This document shows positions 1 to 9,994 of a DNA stretch of 64,000 nt, in pieces (within the stretch, counting starts at the first letter, position 1; each line of letters starts with the position of its first letter). The notes beneath the pieces were generated by a model. The model saw only the letters and a list, made by a program, of their open reading frames with translations, was not told the origin of the DNA and did no database searches. Made by a program: the position numbers and the translations under genes. This DNA comes from Mucilaginibacter sp. GTDB taxonomy: Bacteria > Bacteroidota > Bacteroidia > Sphingobacteriales > Sphingobacteriaceae. The stretch covers positions 38,826-102,825 of the forward strand of contig JAQBOA010000064.1 of assembly GCA_028288305.1 (NCBI GenBank). Direction: 5' to 3'.

Positions 1-166
1 ATATAGCATTATAACCTGCTTCTTGTAAGGCTTTCTCTGGAAATTTTTCCTGTGGTGCTTTCAACTCTTGCAAGCAAACAACATCAGGTGTTGTTTCCTG
101 AAGCCAGCGGAGCAGTACCGGCAGGTGTCCATTTACTCCATTTATATTATAGGTGGCTATTCTCAT
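1..166 (-). CDS. xth: Exodeoxyribonuclease III, N-terminal part (truncated by window edge)
   Basis: Reverse complement from CAT at 164-166 reads MRIATYNINGVNGHLPVLLRWLQETTPDVVCLQELKAPQEKFPEKALQEAGYNAI, the typical ExoIII/EEP N-terminus. Confidence 0.9.
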   Translation of the reverse strand, partial: MRIATYNINGVNGHLPVLLRWLQETTPDVVCLQELKAPQEKFPEKALQEAGYNAI

Positions 167-231
167 AAAAACCGAAAGCTGTTTAGTTTCAAATATTGTC
201 TAAATATAAATATATCAAACTGTCTTTGAGC

Positions 232-666
232 TTAATGATGTTTTTCTTGTATAATTTGTAAAGTTTTGATGTCTTTAGTTCCATTAAAAAACTTTTCAAG
301 AACAGACTGAAAGACCGGATTGGCGTCAGGTAATGCTGCAAACAAGGTCATAGATGATTTTAACTTCAAATCGTCAGGACTGCCGAATATATCGTTAGCA
401 TTATTTTGTTTCAGTTGAAGCAATTCATTACAGATATGAATCAGCCGGCTACCTAATACCGGATGCTTTAAGTATTCTTCTGCCTCATGAATATCCTTTA
501 TGGCATAATACTTTGAAGTTTCACTAAGCCCGAGGCCTTGTATTTGGGGAAAAATATACCATATCCAATGGCTTTTTTTCCTACCGCTTTTAACTTCGGT
601 CAAAGCAACCTGGTAATCTGTTTGCTGAGCATCCAAAAATCTTTTTAAGTCGTTCTCCTTAGTCAT
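232..666 (-). CDS. DUF1810 family protein
   Basis: ORF 144 aa; KSHWIWYIFPQIQGLGLSETSKYYAI is characteristic of DUF1810. Confidence 0.85.
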   Translation of the reverse strand: MTKENDLKRFLDAQQTDYQVALTEVKSGRKKSHWIWYIFPQIQGLGLSETSKYYAIKDIHEAEEYLKHPVLGSRLIHICNELLQLKQNNANDIFGSPDDLKLKSSMTLFAALPDANPVFQSVLEKFFNGTKDIKTLQIIQEKHH

Positions 667-1145
667 AATGGTTTTAATACTATCTTTCTATCTGTGGAAT
701 TCAGAAGCTTTGTCGTATTAAACCGCAATCCACCGTTGAGTCATACTTTTAAAACAGGCAGTAAACCGGTCATTTTTTTCACAATCCGTGGAACGATTTA
801 TACAGTAATTCAAGAACTCCATACCAAACAAAAAGTTTTATTTACTATTGTTTATAAACTGAAAGTTTAATACATTTATGTTGAGTTAAGTTACATTAAC
901 TTAAAAAGGAAAGTTATACCTAACATAAAATTGTAAAATTATAAGCTATGTAAACATAAACTTTCCGTCCTGTAGTTTAAACTCTTTAGTTTGGTAAAAT
1001 ATGGCACGATTGTTTATGTTATAATATACGTTTAATTTGAAAAACAATATTATGGGACCGCTTTTTATATTGCCTAAATCCTTATTGTACCGTTCGATTA
1101 TGCCTGTTCGTTGTATCACTTTTAATTTTTAATACTTATAAGCCA

Positions 1146-1487
1146 ATGTTAAAACGTAATTTGACAGGTATATATTTACTGGTTTGCGTAATTGCAACAC
1201 CATTTATGATACATTTATTTATTAGTAATTGGACCGTTTCATTGCTTTTAACAATGACAGTAGTTCCATCATTTTTAATTGCATATACATTTATTACCGT
1301 TTTACTTGTTGTATTACGTATAGGTCAGTGCATTAGAAGATATTTTACAACTCACCGAACATTAAAAGAGCCTGTTATTGATTCTAAAGAGCCACCAATT
1401 GATTCTAAACTTATTGAACCACATTCGGTTTTCGGTTTTGAAAGAATAAAATTCCGGGCAAAAGAATCGCTCCAGTATAACAAATGA
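1146..1487 (+). CDS. Hypothetical membrane protein
   Basis: 113 aa ORF with two hydrophobic segments; no family recognised. Confidence 0.5.
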   Translation: MLKRNLTGIYLLVCVIATPFMIHLFISNWTVSLLLTMTVVPSFLIAYTFITVLLVVLRIGQCIRRYFTTHRTLKEPVIDSKEPPIDSKLIEPHSVFGFERIKFRAKESLQYNK

Positions 1488-1592
1488 CCATTTTCAGGTT
1501 CATTGGCTATGCAAAACTTTAATATTCAATCGGATATTTAATAGTCGATCAGCAGGAATAATTAGAATGAATGACATATAAGTGATAAAGAA

Positions 1593-2321
1593 CTATGACT
1601 GATCTTTAATCATGACATAAAAATAGACTTGGCTTCTTGTTGAAAATCCCAGGCTCTCATAAACTTTAATTGCCCGCTCATTGTCATGGCTCACATGTAG
1701 AAATGGAGTATCTGATGCAGCTTTGATACGGTTTATTTGATATTGTAAAAGTTGTCTGGCATAGCCTTTTCCGGTGTGGTCCGGGTGTGTGCAAACTGCA
1801 CTTATTTCTGCATAATTAAAAACATGCATACGCTGTCCTGCCATAGCCACAAGTTTATCACCTTCAAAAATGCCATAATAATGCCCAAATGTTATTGTTC
1901 TTGATTCAAATGGTCCGGGGTTAGTCAATTTGGCAAGAGCCAACATTTGAGGTACATGTTCATCCGTTAAAGGGGTCATTTTCAAATGTAATTCGTCCTG
2001 TGGTTTACCTGCATCACAGATCATTTGCAGGCCCTTCCTAACCCGTAACACTTTCCATGGCCCGGAAATATCCATTTCAACTGGTGTTAAAAACAATACA
2101 GGACCATTATGCGGAAGCATCTCATAGAGTAACCGGAAATTATCTGATGTGTTTTTTTCAAGGGCTATGAAAGGCGAAACTTCTTTATCAAAATATCTGA
2201 TCTGTCCGTTACCATAAGAAAGGTGTTTATTACCAGAAATCAAAGCATTCCAGGCGGGGTTGTCCAATACGTGTTCCATCGCGACAAACCTATAAAAAAG
2301 CTTTGTATTGATGAAGTACAT
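1593..2321 (-). CDS. GNAT family N-acetyltransferase
   Basis: C-terminal AEISAVCTHPDHTGKGYARQLL...HVSHDNERAIKVYESLGF matches the GNAT acetyl-CoA binding signature. Confidence 0.88.
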   Translation of the reverse strand: MYFINTKLFYRFVAMEHVLDNPAWNALISGNKHLSYGNGQIRYFDKEVSPFIALEKNTSDNFRLLYEMLPHNGPVLFLTPVEMDISGPWKVLRVRKGLQMICDAGKPQDELHLKMTPLTDEHVPQMLALAKLTNPGPFESRTITFGHYYGIFEGDKLVAMAGQRMHVFNYAEISAVCTHPDHTGKGYARQLLQYQINRIKAASDTPFLHVSHDNERAIKVYESLGFSTRSQVYFYVMIKDQS

Positions 2322-2513
2322 ATCTACGGAAAGTAATCAAAACAAAGTAAAAATAATGAGTGAAATATAGTACTACTCCTGTTCAAAAAATATCCATTTT
2401 AAACAGTTTATTGCAATTTGCCTGTATGTAAAAAAAAATCTTTTTACATAAGTCAATTAAAACCAATTGCCGGGGCAATTGGTTATTTAATCATCACCGA
2501 AAGGAGCATAACT

Positions 2514-3518
2514 ATGAATGAAGAAAATAAAGTTTCCCGGCGCAAAGTAATTTCCAGATTAAGTGCCACTATGGCCGCAGCAACAGTTTCACCGGTTTTA
2601 TCGGTACAAGGAACCTCTTACCAGGAATATAAACCAGAAAAATTACAAGATCCTACCACTAAATACCCAAAGCCACCGTTTGAAGCACAATCTCAGCCAT
2701 GGCCAGGTTTAGCCGGTAAAATGATCCCCCGCCCCGACCATGGTGAGACCAGCTATAAGGGATCCGGCCGTTTGGCGGGTAGAAAAGCGCTAATTACCGG
2801 AGGAGATTCAGGAATGGGTCGGGCTGCCGCAATTGCTTATGCCCGTGAGGGAGCGGATGTAGCAATAAACTATTTCCCGTCTGAAGAGCCGGATGCACGG
2901 GAGGTAATTGCACTTATTAAGGCAGAGGGCCGGAAGGCATTGGCTATTCCCGGAGATTTACGCGAGGAAGCATTTTGCCAGCACCTGGTAGATGAAGCAG
3001 TGCGTGGCTTGGGTGGTCTTGATATTGTAGTCAATAATGCAGGCAGGCAGCAAAGCTATCAATCGATTCTCGATATATCTACCGAGCAATTTGACTGGAC
3101 AATGAAAACAAATATCTATGCGCCCTTCTGGATTATTAAAGCTGCCCTGCCACACTTACAGCCAGGTTCGGTAATAATAGGAACCACATCTGAGCAAGCT
3201 TATGATCCATCACCCGATCTGTACGACTATGCGCAGACCAAGGCTGCTACAATGAATTACGTTAAGTCACTTGCAAAACAGCTTGGGCCAAAAGGCATCA
3301 GGGTTAATGGAGTAGCACCGGGACCAATCTGGACGCCTTTGCAAGTTAGTGGAGGAGCCACCCAGGAAAAGCTAAAAAGTTTCGGCGGCCAAACGCCTCT
3401 CGGCAGACCGGGCCAACCTGCAGAACTTGGTTCAATTTATGTCCAGCTTGCTGCGAATGACGGAAGCTTTGCTACAGGGCAAGTATATGGTTCAGCGGGG
3501 GGAAGCGGACAACCATAA
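2514..3518 (+). CDS. SDR family oxidoreductase (YghA/general-stress-type) with Tat-like N-terminus
   Basis: ALITGGDSGMGRAAAIAYA, NNAG and YAQTKAA motifs; AAAGGAG upstream of ATG at 2514 supports this start over the 2418 start in the ORF track. Confidence 0.88.
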   Translation: MNEENKVSRRKVISRLSATMAAATVSPVLSVQGTSYQEYKPEKLQDPTTKYPKPPFEAQSQPWPGLAGKMIPRPDHGETSYKGSGRLAGRKALITGGDSGMGRAAAIAYAREGADVAINYFPSEEPDAREVIALIKAEGRKALAIPGDLREEAFCQHLVDEAVRGLGGLDIVVNNAGRQQSYQSILDISTEQFDWTMKTNIYAPFWIIKAALPHLQPGSVIIGTTSEQAYDPSPDLYDYAQTKAATMNYVKSLAKQLGPKGIRVNGVAPGPIWTPLQVSGGATQEKLKSFGGQTPLGRPGQPAELGSIYVQLAANDGSFATGQVYGSAGGSGQP

Positions 3519-3534
3519 AGTGTGTAAAGGTTTG

Positions 3535-3572
3535 TTAAAAAAAAGGGGTAATCAATCTACCCCTTTTTTTAA
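3535..3572 (+). terminator. Rho-independent terminator
   Basis: TTAAAAAAAAGGGGTA-ATCAATC-TACCCCTTTTTTTAA inverted repeat just after the SDR gene. Confidence 0.85.
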
Positions 3573-3679
3573 AGATTTAAGGCATTTGGGGTTGATAGTT
3601 TGAAGAATAATTGATAAGTTTCTCAAGATTCAATTATATCCACTGAACTCTATTAGAAATATCAACAGACATCAGGTAT

Positions 3680-4042
3680 TCAAAACTGTTTTCTTGGCCG
3701 CTTTTTTTTGATCTCCCCGCCCCTTTCTACTTTTGAATAAGATGATTGTGATGAAAAAGTTCTCTTAAATTGGGGTGAAGCCTTTTTAACCGGAGTTTGC
3801 TTTTCTTCCGTTATTTTCACACTTAATAACCGTTCACCAATAAATGAGCCATCAAGGGCTTCAACGGCACGAGCTGCCCCTTCCTCATCTTTCATCTCCA
3901 AAAAGGCGTAACCCTTACAATTACCGGTCTTCTTATCCCTGACGATTTTGATTGTGCTTACATCACCATGTGAACCAAAGAGCATAACAAGCTCCAATTC
4001 CGTAATATCCATGGGAAAGCCCCCAACAAATAATTTGATCAT
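3680..4042 (-). CDS. RRM-domain RNA-binding protein
   Basis: KLFVGGFPMDITE (RNP2) and KGYAFLEM (RNP1); basic C-terminal tail. Confidence 0.93.
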   Translation of the reverse strand: MIKLFVGGFPMDITELELVMLFGSHGDVSTIKIVRDKKTGNCKGYAFLEMKDEEGAARAVEALDGSFIGERLLSVKITEEKQTPVKKASPQFKRTFSSQSSYSKVERGGEIKKKRPRKQF

Positions 4043-4167
4043 AAACTAATTAAAAAATAATACCTGCAAATATACTTACCAAAAAACAAAATAGGTGAAT
4101 CGGCAAACTTCTTTGCATATTTGACCAAAAAAATGTTCTTAAAATAAAATATTCAAAAACTGTTCTG

Positions 4168-4422
4168 TTATTTTTGTTTCTTCTTGTTACCAGCATTGGG
4201 GTTATTTGCCTTATATCTCATATCCGGCTTACCGCTTTTAGTTAAAGGACCAGTTGATGCAGGTGTTGTTGTCGATTTATTTGATTTATACCGCTTATCA
4301 GGTGTACCATTCTTTTTAAGATGTTGGGATGTAGCGGGTGTTTGCCTGTAATTTACGACCATTTTTGCCTGAGTTGCAAAACTAAAAATTACCGCTGTTA
4401 GCAGAATGATGATTCTTTTCAT
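4168..4422 (-). CDS. Small secreted hypothetical protein
   Basis: 84 aa with signal peptide and two similar KxGxPDxRYKxN repeats (KNGTPDKRYKSN, KSGKPDMRYKAN). Confidence 0.6.
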   Translation of the reverse strand: MKRIIILLTAVIFSFATQAKMVVNYRQTPATSQHLKKNGTPDKRYKSNKSTTTPASTGPLTKSGKPDMRYKANNPNAGNKKKQK

Positions 4423-4461
4423 TGTTATTATATTTAATTCATTATTTATTAGCTGAAACTT

Positions 4462-4800
4462 TTAATAAGACTTAGGTTCATCCAAAACAGGTTCATGAAC
4501 AGGATTGTCATTTATCTCGTGATTATTAGGGGTTTCGGAACTTTTTAAATTATCCTTCAGTTCTTGTTTATTACCTGTTAATTGAGATTTTATACTGGCT
4601 GCGATTTTGTCTTTTAATCCTAATAATTGATCTACCTGGCTTACAGCAGTCTCTTTGATTGAAATTTCAAGGTTCTTTAGGGCTTGGTTAAGATTCTCGC
4701 GCGTCTCACTTCCTTTATCGGGTGCAAATAAAATACCGAGTGCTGCGCCTGCTGTTAAGCCTCCAAGTAGGGCAACAATTATTTTTGAATTGTCTTTCAT
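4462..4800 (-). CDS. YtxH domain-containing protein
   Basis: [26 protein letters not shown] is the YtxH signature. Confidence 0.88.
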   Translation of the reverse strand: MKDNSKIIVALLGGLTAGAALGILFAPDKGSETRENLNQALKNLEISIKETAVSQVDQLLGLKDKIAASIKSQLTGNKQELKDNLKSSETPNNHEINDNPVHEPVLDEPKSY

Positions 4801-4807
4801 ATAATTT

Positions 4808-5242
4808 TTATAAATTTTTAAATATGTTTCCTAAATTCCCGCTACCGCCATTTTCGGATAAGTCAGCGCTGACGCTTTCAGGTGTTAAACTGCGGTCATT
4901 GGGATTACTGGTTTTATGTGCAAATTTTTGTAATAAGCCGGGCAAAGCTGCAGAAATAGCTCCGGTGGCTGCCGGTGGCAAACCAAACTTACTGGCTAAG
5001 CTCGATATCAGACCGCCTTCAATCAGATTAACAACCGGATGGCCTGATGTTACTTCGCTTTTAAGCGAGGAAATAAGACTGTCTGTTCCGCCCAATGTTT
5101 CAGCTTGATTTTTTAACCCATTGGTAATATGAGCGGCAATTTCCTGGTGCACTGCGTCTGCACTTTCCACTGGAATAGAATTTGTCAGCTGCGGATTATT
5201 GCCTAAATGGTCTTTGACAATTTGTAAAATTTGATCGAACAT
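4808..5242 (-). CDS. DUF937-like hypothetical protein
   Basis: 144 aa Gly/Ala/Leu-rich ORF 7 bp upstream of the YtxH gene, same strand; family assignment tentative. Confidence 0.6.
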   Translation of the reverse strand: MFDQILQIVKDHLGNNPQLTNSIPVESADAVHQEIAAHITNGLKNQAETLGGTDSLISSLKSEVTSGHPVVNLIEGGLISSLASKFGLPPAATGAISAALPGLLQKFAHKTSNPNDRSLTPESVSADLSENGGSGNLGNIFKNL

Positions 5243-5490
5243 TATAACTGATTTTATAAAATAACCAACAAGCTATTTTAAATTTAGTTTTTAAAATATT
5301 ATTTATTAAATAATAAATTTAATTATTATAACATTTATTGCTGAAAACAAGTAATAAAAGTGATATACTAATACATAAACAATTGATACGCACTTTTTTG
5401 CGGTCTGCAGAAAGTACTTGTTTTTAAGGGCTAAAACGTTGAGAAATAAAAAACGCCGCAACTAAGAAAAATAATATTCGTATAAAACAC

Positions 5491-5562
5491 ACATTGAGCG
5501 CCCTGCTCATCAATAATTTATCAAATCAAAGAATTCCCCGGCGCGAGGCAGGGGATTTTTTT
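5491..5562 (+). promoter_or_regulatory. Candidate structured RNA ending in a + strand terminator with alternative pairing
   Basis: TCCCC(5535-5539)...GGGGA(5551-5555) followed by T7; upstream CCCTGCTC (5501-5508) can pair with GAG-G-CAGGG (5545-5553), and GCGCC (5498-5502) with GGCGC (5540-5544). Confidence 0.35.
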
Positions 5563-5666
5563 ATGACTTTTTTATATTTTTTATAAAAAAAACAACTTTA
5601 TATCTTTTAATACCGTATAAATAATAAGTTTAGTTTTTAGTTTAATGTTAATAAAAATTGGTTAGG

Positions 5667-5700
5667 CAGCCGGGAAGATATTTTCCGGCTGTTTTGTTTT
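5667..5700 (+). terminator. Putative + strand terminator
   Basis: CAGCCGG-gaagatatttt-CCGGCTG followed by TTTTGTTTT. Confidence 0.55.
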
Positions 5701-5721
5701 AAATCCGGATTTTGGGGCCTT

Positions 5722-6369
5722 TTAAACTAAAACCTCAGCAATCTCTGCAAAGCCCTTTTCCCTTGCCAGATCAGCAGGGAGCTTACCACCTTCCATACGG
5801 ATGTTTACATCAGCGCCATGTGATAATAGCAGGATCAGCAAATCGATATTTCCGTTTTGAGCTGCTGAATGCAAGGCAGTTGCGCCTGCTTGTTGTTTTA
5901 CATTAACATCAGCGTTATTTTCCATCAGCATACTGGCAATATCGGTATAATTACCTGCAGCGGCAGAGTGCAAAGGGTATACTTGAAAGCCATTGTTTGA
6001 CGGCATATTAACATCTGCCCCTTTTGATACCAGGTAACGGGCAATTTCATAATGGCCAAAGTAGCACGCTAATCCTAAAGGTGTAAAGCCATCTTCAGAA
6101 TAGAAATTTATCGCCTCAGGGTGGGCATAAACAAGATTGGCAACTGTATCAAATTCCCCCGCCGCTGATGCTTCAAAAAGATTGATCTCGTCCAGGTATT
6201 TTAATAATAGCGCTGTAACTTCAGGTTTTTTATAATAACAAGAAAGCATAAGTGGTGAAACTTGCTGACTGGTACGACTTTTTGTAAGTGTAGGATCTTG
6301 CTTTAGCAAAGAATCCAAATTGCTAAGATCGCCCGTTGTAATGTACAGCTCCAGTTTTTCAACACTCAT
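5722..6369 (-). CDS. Ankyrin repeat protein
   Basis: Repeats DGFTPLGLACYFGHYEIARYLVSKGADVN, GATALHSAAQNGNIDLLILLLSHGADVN. Confidence 0.93.
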   Translation of the reverse strand: MSVEKLELYITTGDLSNLDSLLKQDPTLTKSRTSQQVSPLMLSCYYKKPEVTALLLKYLDEINLFEASAAGEFDTVANLVYAHPEAINFYSEDGFTPLGLACYFGHYEIARYLVSKGADVNMPSNNGFQVYPLHSAAAGNYTDIASMLMENNADVNVKQQAGATALHSAAQNGNIDLLILLLSHGADVNIRMEGGKLPADLAREKGFAEIAEVLV

Positions 6370-6539
6370 TTCTTATTTTATAATAAATTATATTAAGACA
6401 ACAAATTTGCCATATAAGTTTTAATTTTTTAGGTTTAATTCACTGATGATACTCAACATTGTTTAAATTTAAATATCAGGCTGAATAATTTGTTTAATCT
6501 ATTAACTTTATATTTGTACCATATCATGGTTATATCAGG

Positions 6540-9104
6540 ATGCCGGTAAAGGGAAATCAGTTTAAATCAAATAGTTTCAAGCAAGAAGATCAGCCCCGTC
6601 AGTCTTCTTCAAAACTTGAAAGAGAACGAACAGCAAAACAAAAGCAAGCAGATCTGCGCCCTTTTGAGTTTAAATATAGTCGATTAATTAAAATATCAGG
6701 CTTATTTTTTCTGTTGTTATCAGTATATTTTCTCATAGCATTTACTTCCTACCTGTTTACCTGGCAGGAAGATCAAAGCTATGTTTCAGCAGCAAACGGT
6801 GGATGGGGCAACTTATTTAAAACCACCCGGGAGCTGATGGATAATGGGGTTAAAAACCCTGTTGTTGAAAATTGGGCAGGTAAATTAGGTGCTTTACTTT
6901 CAAATCAATTTATTTTTGAATGGTTTGGGCTGGCATCATTTACTTTTGTTTTTGTTTTTTTTATCGTTGGATACCGGTTGCTATTTCGTATCAGGCTGTT
7001 CCCGGTTAACAAAGCACTGGCTTATTCCTTTTTCTTTTTGATATTTTTTTCTGTTGCCATAGGTTTTTTCCATGCTTTTATAGTAGATACGCCTAATTAC
7101 CTTGAGGGTGAGTTTGGATATTGGAGCAATCGTTTGCTTGATGCACAAATAGGCCAGTCTGGTACTGGCGGTATTTTAATTTTTGCCGCGCTTACTATAT
7201 TGATCATTGCTTATAATATTGATTTTAAACTGCCGCAACGAAAGGTTAGTACCGTAGCTTCGGGCGCTGTGGGTGATATTGTTCCGGTTCCTGTTGACCA
7301 TGAAAATGAAGAGGATTCGTTGCCACTTGAATGGTCTGGTCGTACAAATAAAGATAATCTAGTAAATACAATTAAACCCGGCTTATCTAAAGAACGGCCG
7401 TTGGAACAAAATCCAATATTTCATGAACCTGTAATATTAACACCTGACCCTGAGAGTAATGATTATGAACCAGGAAATGAAAACGGAATTCCTTTAACAA
7501 TTGGTGTTACCAGGCCTACCTCTGTTTTAAATATCGAAAAAAGTGATGATGATAAGGCTAAAAGTTTGCTCGAACAGTTTGGAACTTATGACCATACGCT
7601 TGAACTCGCATCCTATAAATACCCAACCCTCGACTTGCTTGAAAATTATGGTTCGAACAAGATAAACGTTAATTCGGATGAGCTGGGGGCTAATAAAAAC
7701 AAAATAGTTGAAACACTCAACCATTATAATATTGAGATCGATAAAATTAAGGCAACTATTGGCCCCACGGTTACCCTCTATGAAATTATTCCTGCGCCGG
7801 GTGTGCGTATATCCAAGATCAAAAACCTGGAGGATGATATAGCATTGAGTTTAGCGGCCTTAGGTATCCGTATTATTGCCCCTATGCCGGGAAAGGGTAC
7901 TATAGGTATTGAAGTGCCTAATCAAAACCCCGAGATGGTTTCTATGCGTTCAGTGCTTTCTACCGAAAAATACCAAAATACTACTATGGATCTGCCCATC
8001 GCACTTGGCAAAACCATTAGTAACGAAGTATTTATTGCCGACCTGGCTAAAATGCCGCATTTGCTGGTTGCAGGGGCTACAGGTCAGGGTAAATCGGTTG
8101 GTATAAATGCCATACTTGTTTCTTTGCTTTATAAGAAACACCCTTCTGAACTCAAATTTGTTCTGGTGGATCCTAAAAAAGTAGAGTTAACCCTTTTCCG
8201 TAAGATAGAAAGACACTTCCTCGCCAAATTGCCCGATGAGGCTGATGCTATTATAACCGACACCAAAAAAGTAGTAAACACGCTTAATTCTTTATGTATT
8301 GAGATGGACCAGCGGTACGACCTGCTTAAAGACGCGCAAGTACGGAACCTTAAAGAGTACAATCAAAAATTTGTAAACCGTAAAATAAGCAATCCTGAAA
8401 AACATAGGTACCTGCCTTTTATTGTACTGGTAATTGATGAGTTTGCCGACCTGATGATGACCGCAGGTAAGGAAGTAGAGATGCCTATAGCACGTATTGC
8501 GCAGTTGGCTCGTGCGGTGGGTATACACCTTGTAATTGCTACGCAAAGGCCTTCAGTTAATATTATTACCGGTACTATAAAAGCTAACTTCCCTTCAAGG
8601 CTGGCTTTTAGGGTATTGTCGAAAATAGATTCGCGTACGATACTTGATACGGGGGGCGCCGATCAGCTGATAGGCCGGGGGGATATGCTGCTTTCAACAG
8701 GCAGCGACCTGATACGGCTTCAATGCGCGTTTGTGGATACACATGAGGTGGAAAGAATTTCAGATTTTATTGGCAACCAACGGGGTTATCCTTCAGCTAT
8801 GCTGCTGCCTGAATATGTGGGCGAAGGTGAAACCAGCAGCTCAAAAGAATATGATCCTGATAACCGCGATCCGATGTTTGAAGAAGCTGCACGCCTGATT
8901 GTAATGCATCAGCAAGGTTCCACTTCATTGATACAACGTAAAATGAAATTAGGCTACAACCGCGCAGGCAGAATTATTGACCAGTTGGAAGCAGCAGGCA
9001 TAGTTGGCCCGTTTGAAGGCAGTAAAGCTCGCGAAGTTTTATACCCTGATGAATATAGCCTTGAAAGGCACCTTGAAGCGCTTCAAAAACAAAGCAGCAA
9101 TTAA
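6540..9104 (+). CDS. ftsK: DNA translocase FtsK/SpoIIIE family
   Basis: N-terminal TM segments; HLLVAGATGQGKSVGIN Walker A; VLVIDEFADLMM Walker B; C-terminal gamma winged-helix QQGSTSLIQRKMKLGYNRAGRIIDQLE. Confidence 0.97.
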   Translation: MPVKGNQFKSNSFKQEDQPRQSSSKLERERTAKQKQADLRPFEFKYSRLIKISGLFFLLLSVYFLIAFTSYLFTWQEDQSYVSAANGGWGNLFKTTRELMDNGVKNPVVENWAGKLGALLSNQFIFEWFGLASFTFVFVFFIVGYRLLFRIRLFPVNKALAYSFFFLIFFSVAIGFFHAFIVDTPNYLEGEFGYWSNRLLDAQIGQSGTGGILIFAALTILIIAYNIDFKLPQRKVSTVASGAVGDIVPVPVDHENEEDSLPLEWSGRTNKDNLVNTIKPGLSKERPLEQNPIFHEPVILTPDPESNDYEPGNENGIPLTIGVTRPTSVLNIEKSDDDKAKSLLEQFGTYDHTLELASYKYPTLDLLENYGSNKINVNSDELGANKNKIVETLNHYNIEIDKIKATIGPTVTLYEIIPAPGVRISKIKNLEDDIALSLAALGIRIIAPMPGKGTIGIEVPNQNPEMVSMRSVLSTEKYQNTTMDLPIALGKTISNEVFIADLAKMPHLLVAGATGQGKSVGINAILVSLLYKKHPSELKFVLVDPKKVELTLFRKIERHFLAKLPDEADAIITDTKKVVNTLNSLCIEMDQRYDLLKDAQVRNLKEYNQKFVNRKISNPEKHRYLPFIVLVIDEFADLMMTAGKEVEMPIARIAQLARAVGIHLVIATQRPSVNIITGTIKANFPSRLAFRVLSKIDSRTILDTGGADQLIGRGDMLLSTGSDLIRLQCAFVDTHEVERISDFIGNQRGYPSAMLLPEYVGEGETSSSKEYDPDNRDPMFEEAARLIVMHQQGSTSLIQRKMKLGYNRAGRIIDQLEAAGIVGPFEGSKAREVLYPDEYSLERHLEALQKQSSN

Positions 9105-9105
9105 A

Positions 9106-9250
9106 TTGTCTGAACCATGATTTTTAGGATTTTAAGATTGCCATGATTTGGAAAATAAATTAATGCAGACGTTAAATACTTTTGAATTAAACCTATAATA
9201 AAATTTAATATCCTATAATCTTAAAATCCTGCGAATCTTAGTTCAGACAA
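9106..9250. repeat. Intergenic imperfect inverted repeat (TTGTCTGAAC ... GTTCAGACAA)
   Basis: 34-nt arms 9106-9139 and 9217-9250; outer 10 bp perfectly complementary, inner AGGATTTTAAGATT/AATCTTAAAATCCT also perfect. Confidence 0.85.
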
Positions 9251-9257
9251 ATAACCT

Positions 9258-9938
9258 ATGAAAAAACTACTTATATCTTCAGTATTAATATTACTAACCG
9301 TCACCTGCTCATTCGCTCAAAAAGATGCGGCGGCAAAAGCTATTTTAAGCAAAGTAAGCGAGAAATACAGAATGTATAACGTAGTGAAAACTGATTTCGA
9401 TTTTACGCTTGATAACCAACAGGCCGGTGAAAAGATAGCTCAAAGCGGTACACTCGTAGCAAAACCCAAAGCCAATAAATTCAGGGTAACCATTTATGGA
9501 CCGGAAGCCACCGCCAAACCTATTATTGAGCAGGAGATTATAAGTGATGGTAAAACCCAATGGACATACCTTAAAAAAGATAATGAAGTACAGGTAAACA
9601 ATGTTGATAATAGCGATGAAGGCCTTAATCCTGCTAAAATATTTACTATTTATGAGCATGGTTACAAATACATCTACAATGGCGATGTAAAAGAAGGAGC
9701 AAAAGTTTACCAGGAGATTGATCTTACGCCTGAAGATATTAAAAAGCCTTTCTTTAAGGTTCGTCTGCTGATTGATAAAGTAAAAAAACAAATTTACAGT
9801 GCATTAATCTTCGATAAAAACGGCAGCCACTATACCTATACCTTACATAACTTTAATGGTAATGCACAAGTACCTGATAATGCTTTCAGCTTCGATGTTA
9901 AGGAGCATAAGGGTGTTGAGGTGGTGGATTTGCGTTAA
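9258..9938 (+). CDS. LolA-like outer-membrane lipoprotein carrier family protein
   Basis: Signal peptide plus LolA-like fold motifs (DFDFTLDNQQ...GTLVAKPKANKFRVT...QWTYLKKDNEVQV); downstream of ftsK, a common arrangement. Confidence 0.85.
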   Translation: MKKLLISSVLILLTVTCSFAQKDAAAKAILSKVSEKYRMYNVVKTDFDFTLDNQQAGEKIAQSGTLVAKPKANKFRVTIYGPEATAKPIIEQEIISDGKTQWTYLKKDNEVQVNNVDNSDEGLNPAKIFTIYEHGYKYIYNGDVKEGAKVYQEIDLTPEDIKKPFFKVRLLIDKVKKQIYSALIFDKNGSHYTYTLHNFNGNAQVPDNAFSFDVKEHKGVEVVDLR

Positions 9939-9994
9939 ATCCAGGAAAGGGTATCGCGTCTTAAACGCGAAATATCTAAGACATCGAATAGCTG

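Noticed and set aside
2958-3155. Antisense ORF in the SDR gene
   Set aside because: No ribosome-binding site or domain; overlaps conserved SDR coding sequence.
7527-8546. Several ORFs antisense or in alternative frames within ftsK
   Set aside because: They overlap conserved FtsK motor coding sequence, have no recognisable domain, and are best explained as shadow ORFs.
9945-9980. Small hairpin TCGCGT-CTTAA-ACGCGA after the LolA-like gene
   Set aside because: Only 6 bp stem and no T-tract; too weak to call as terminator.
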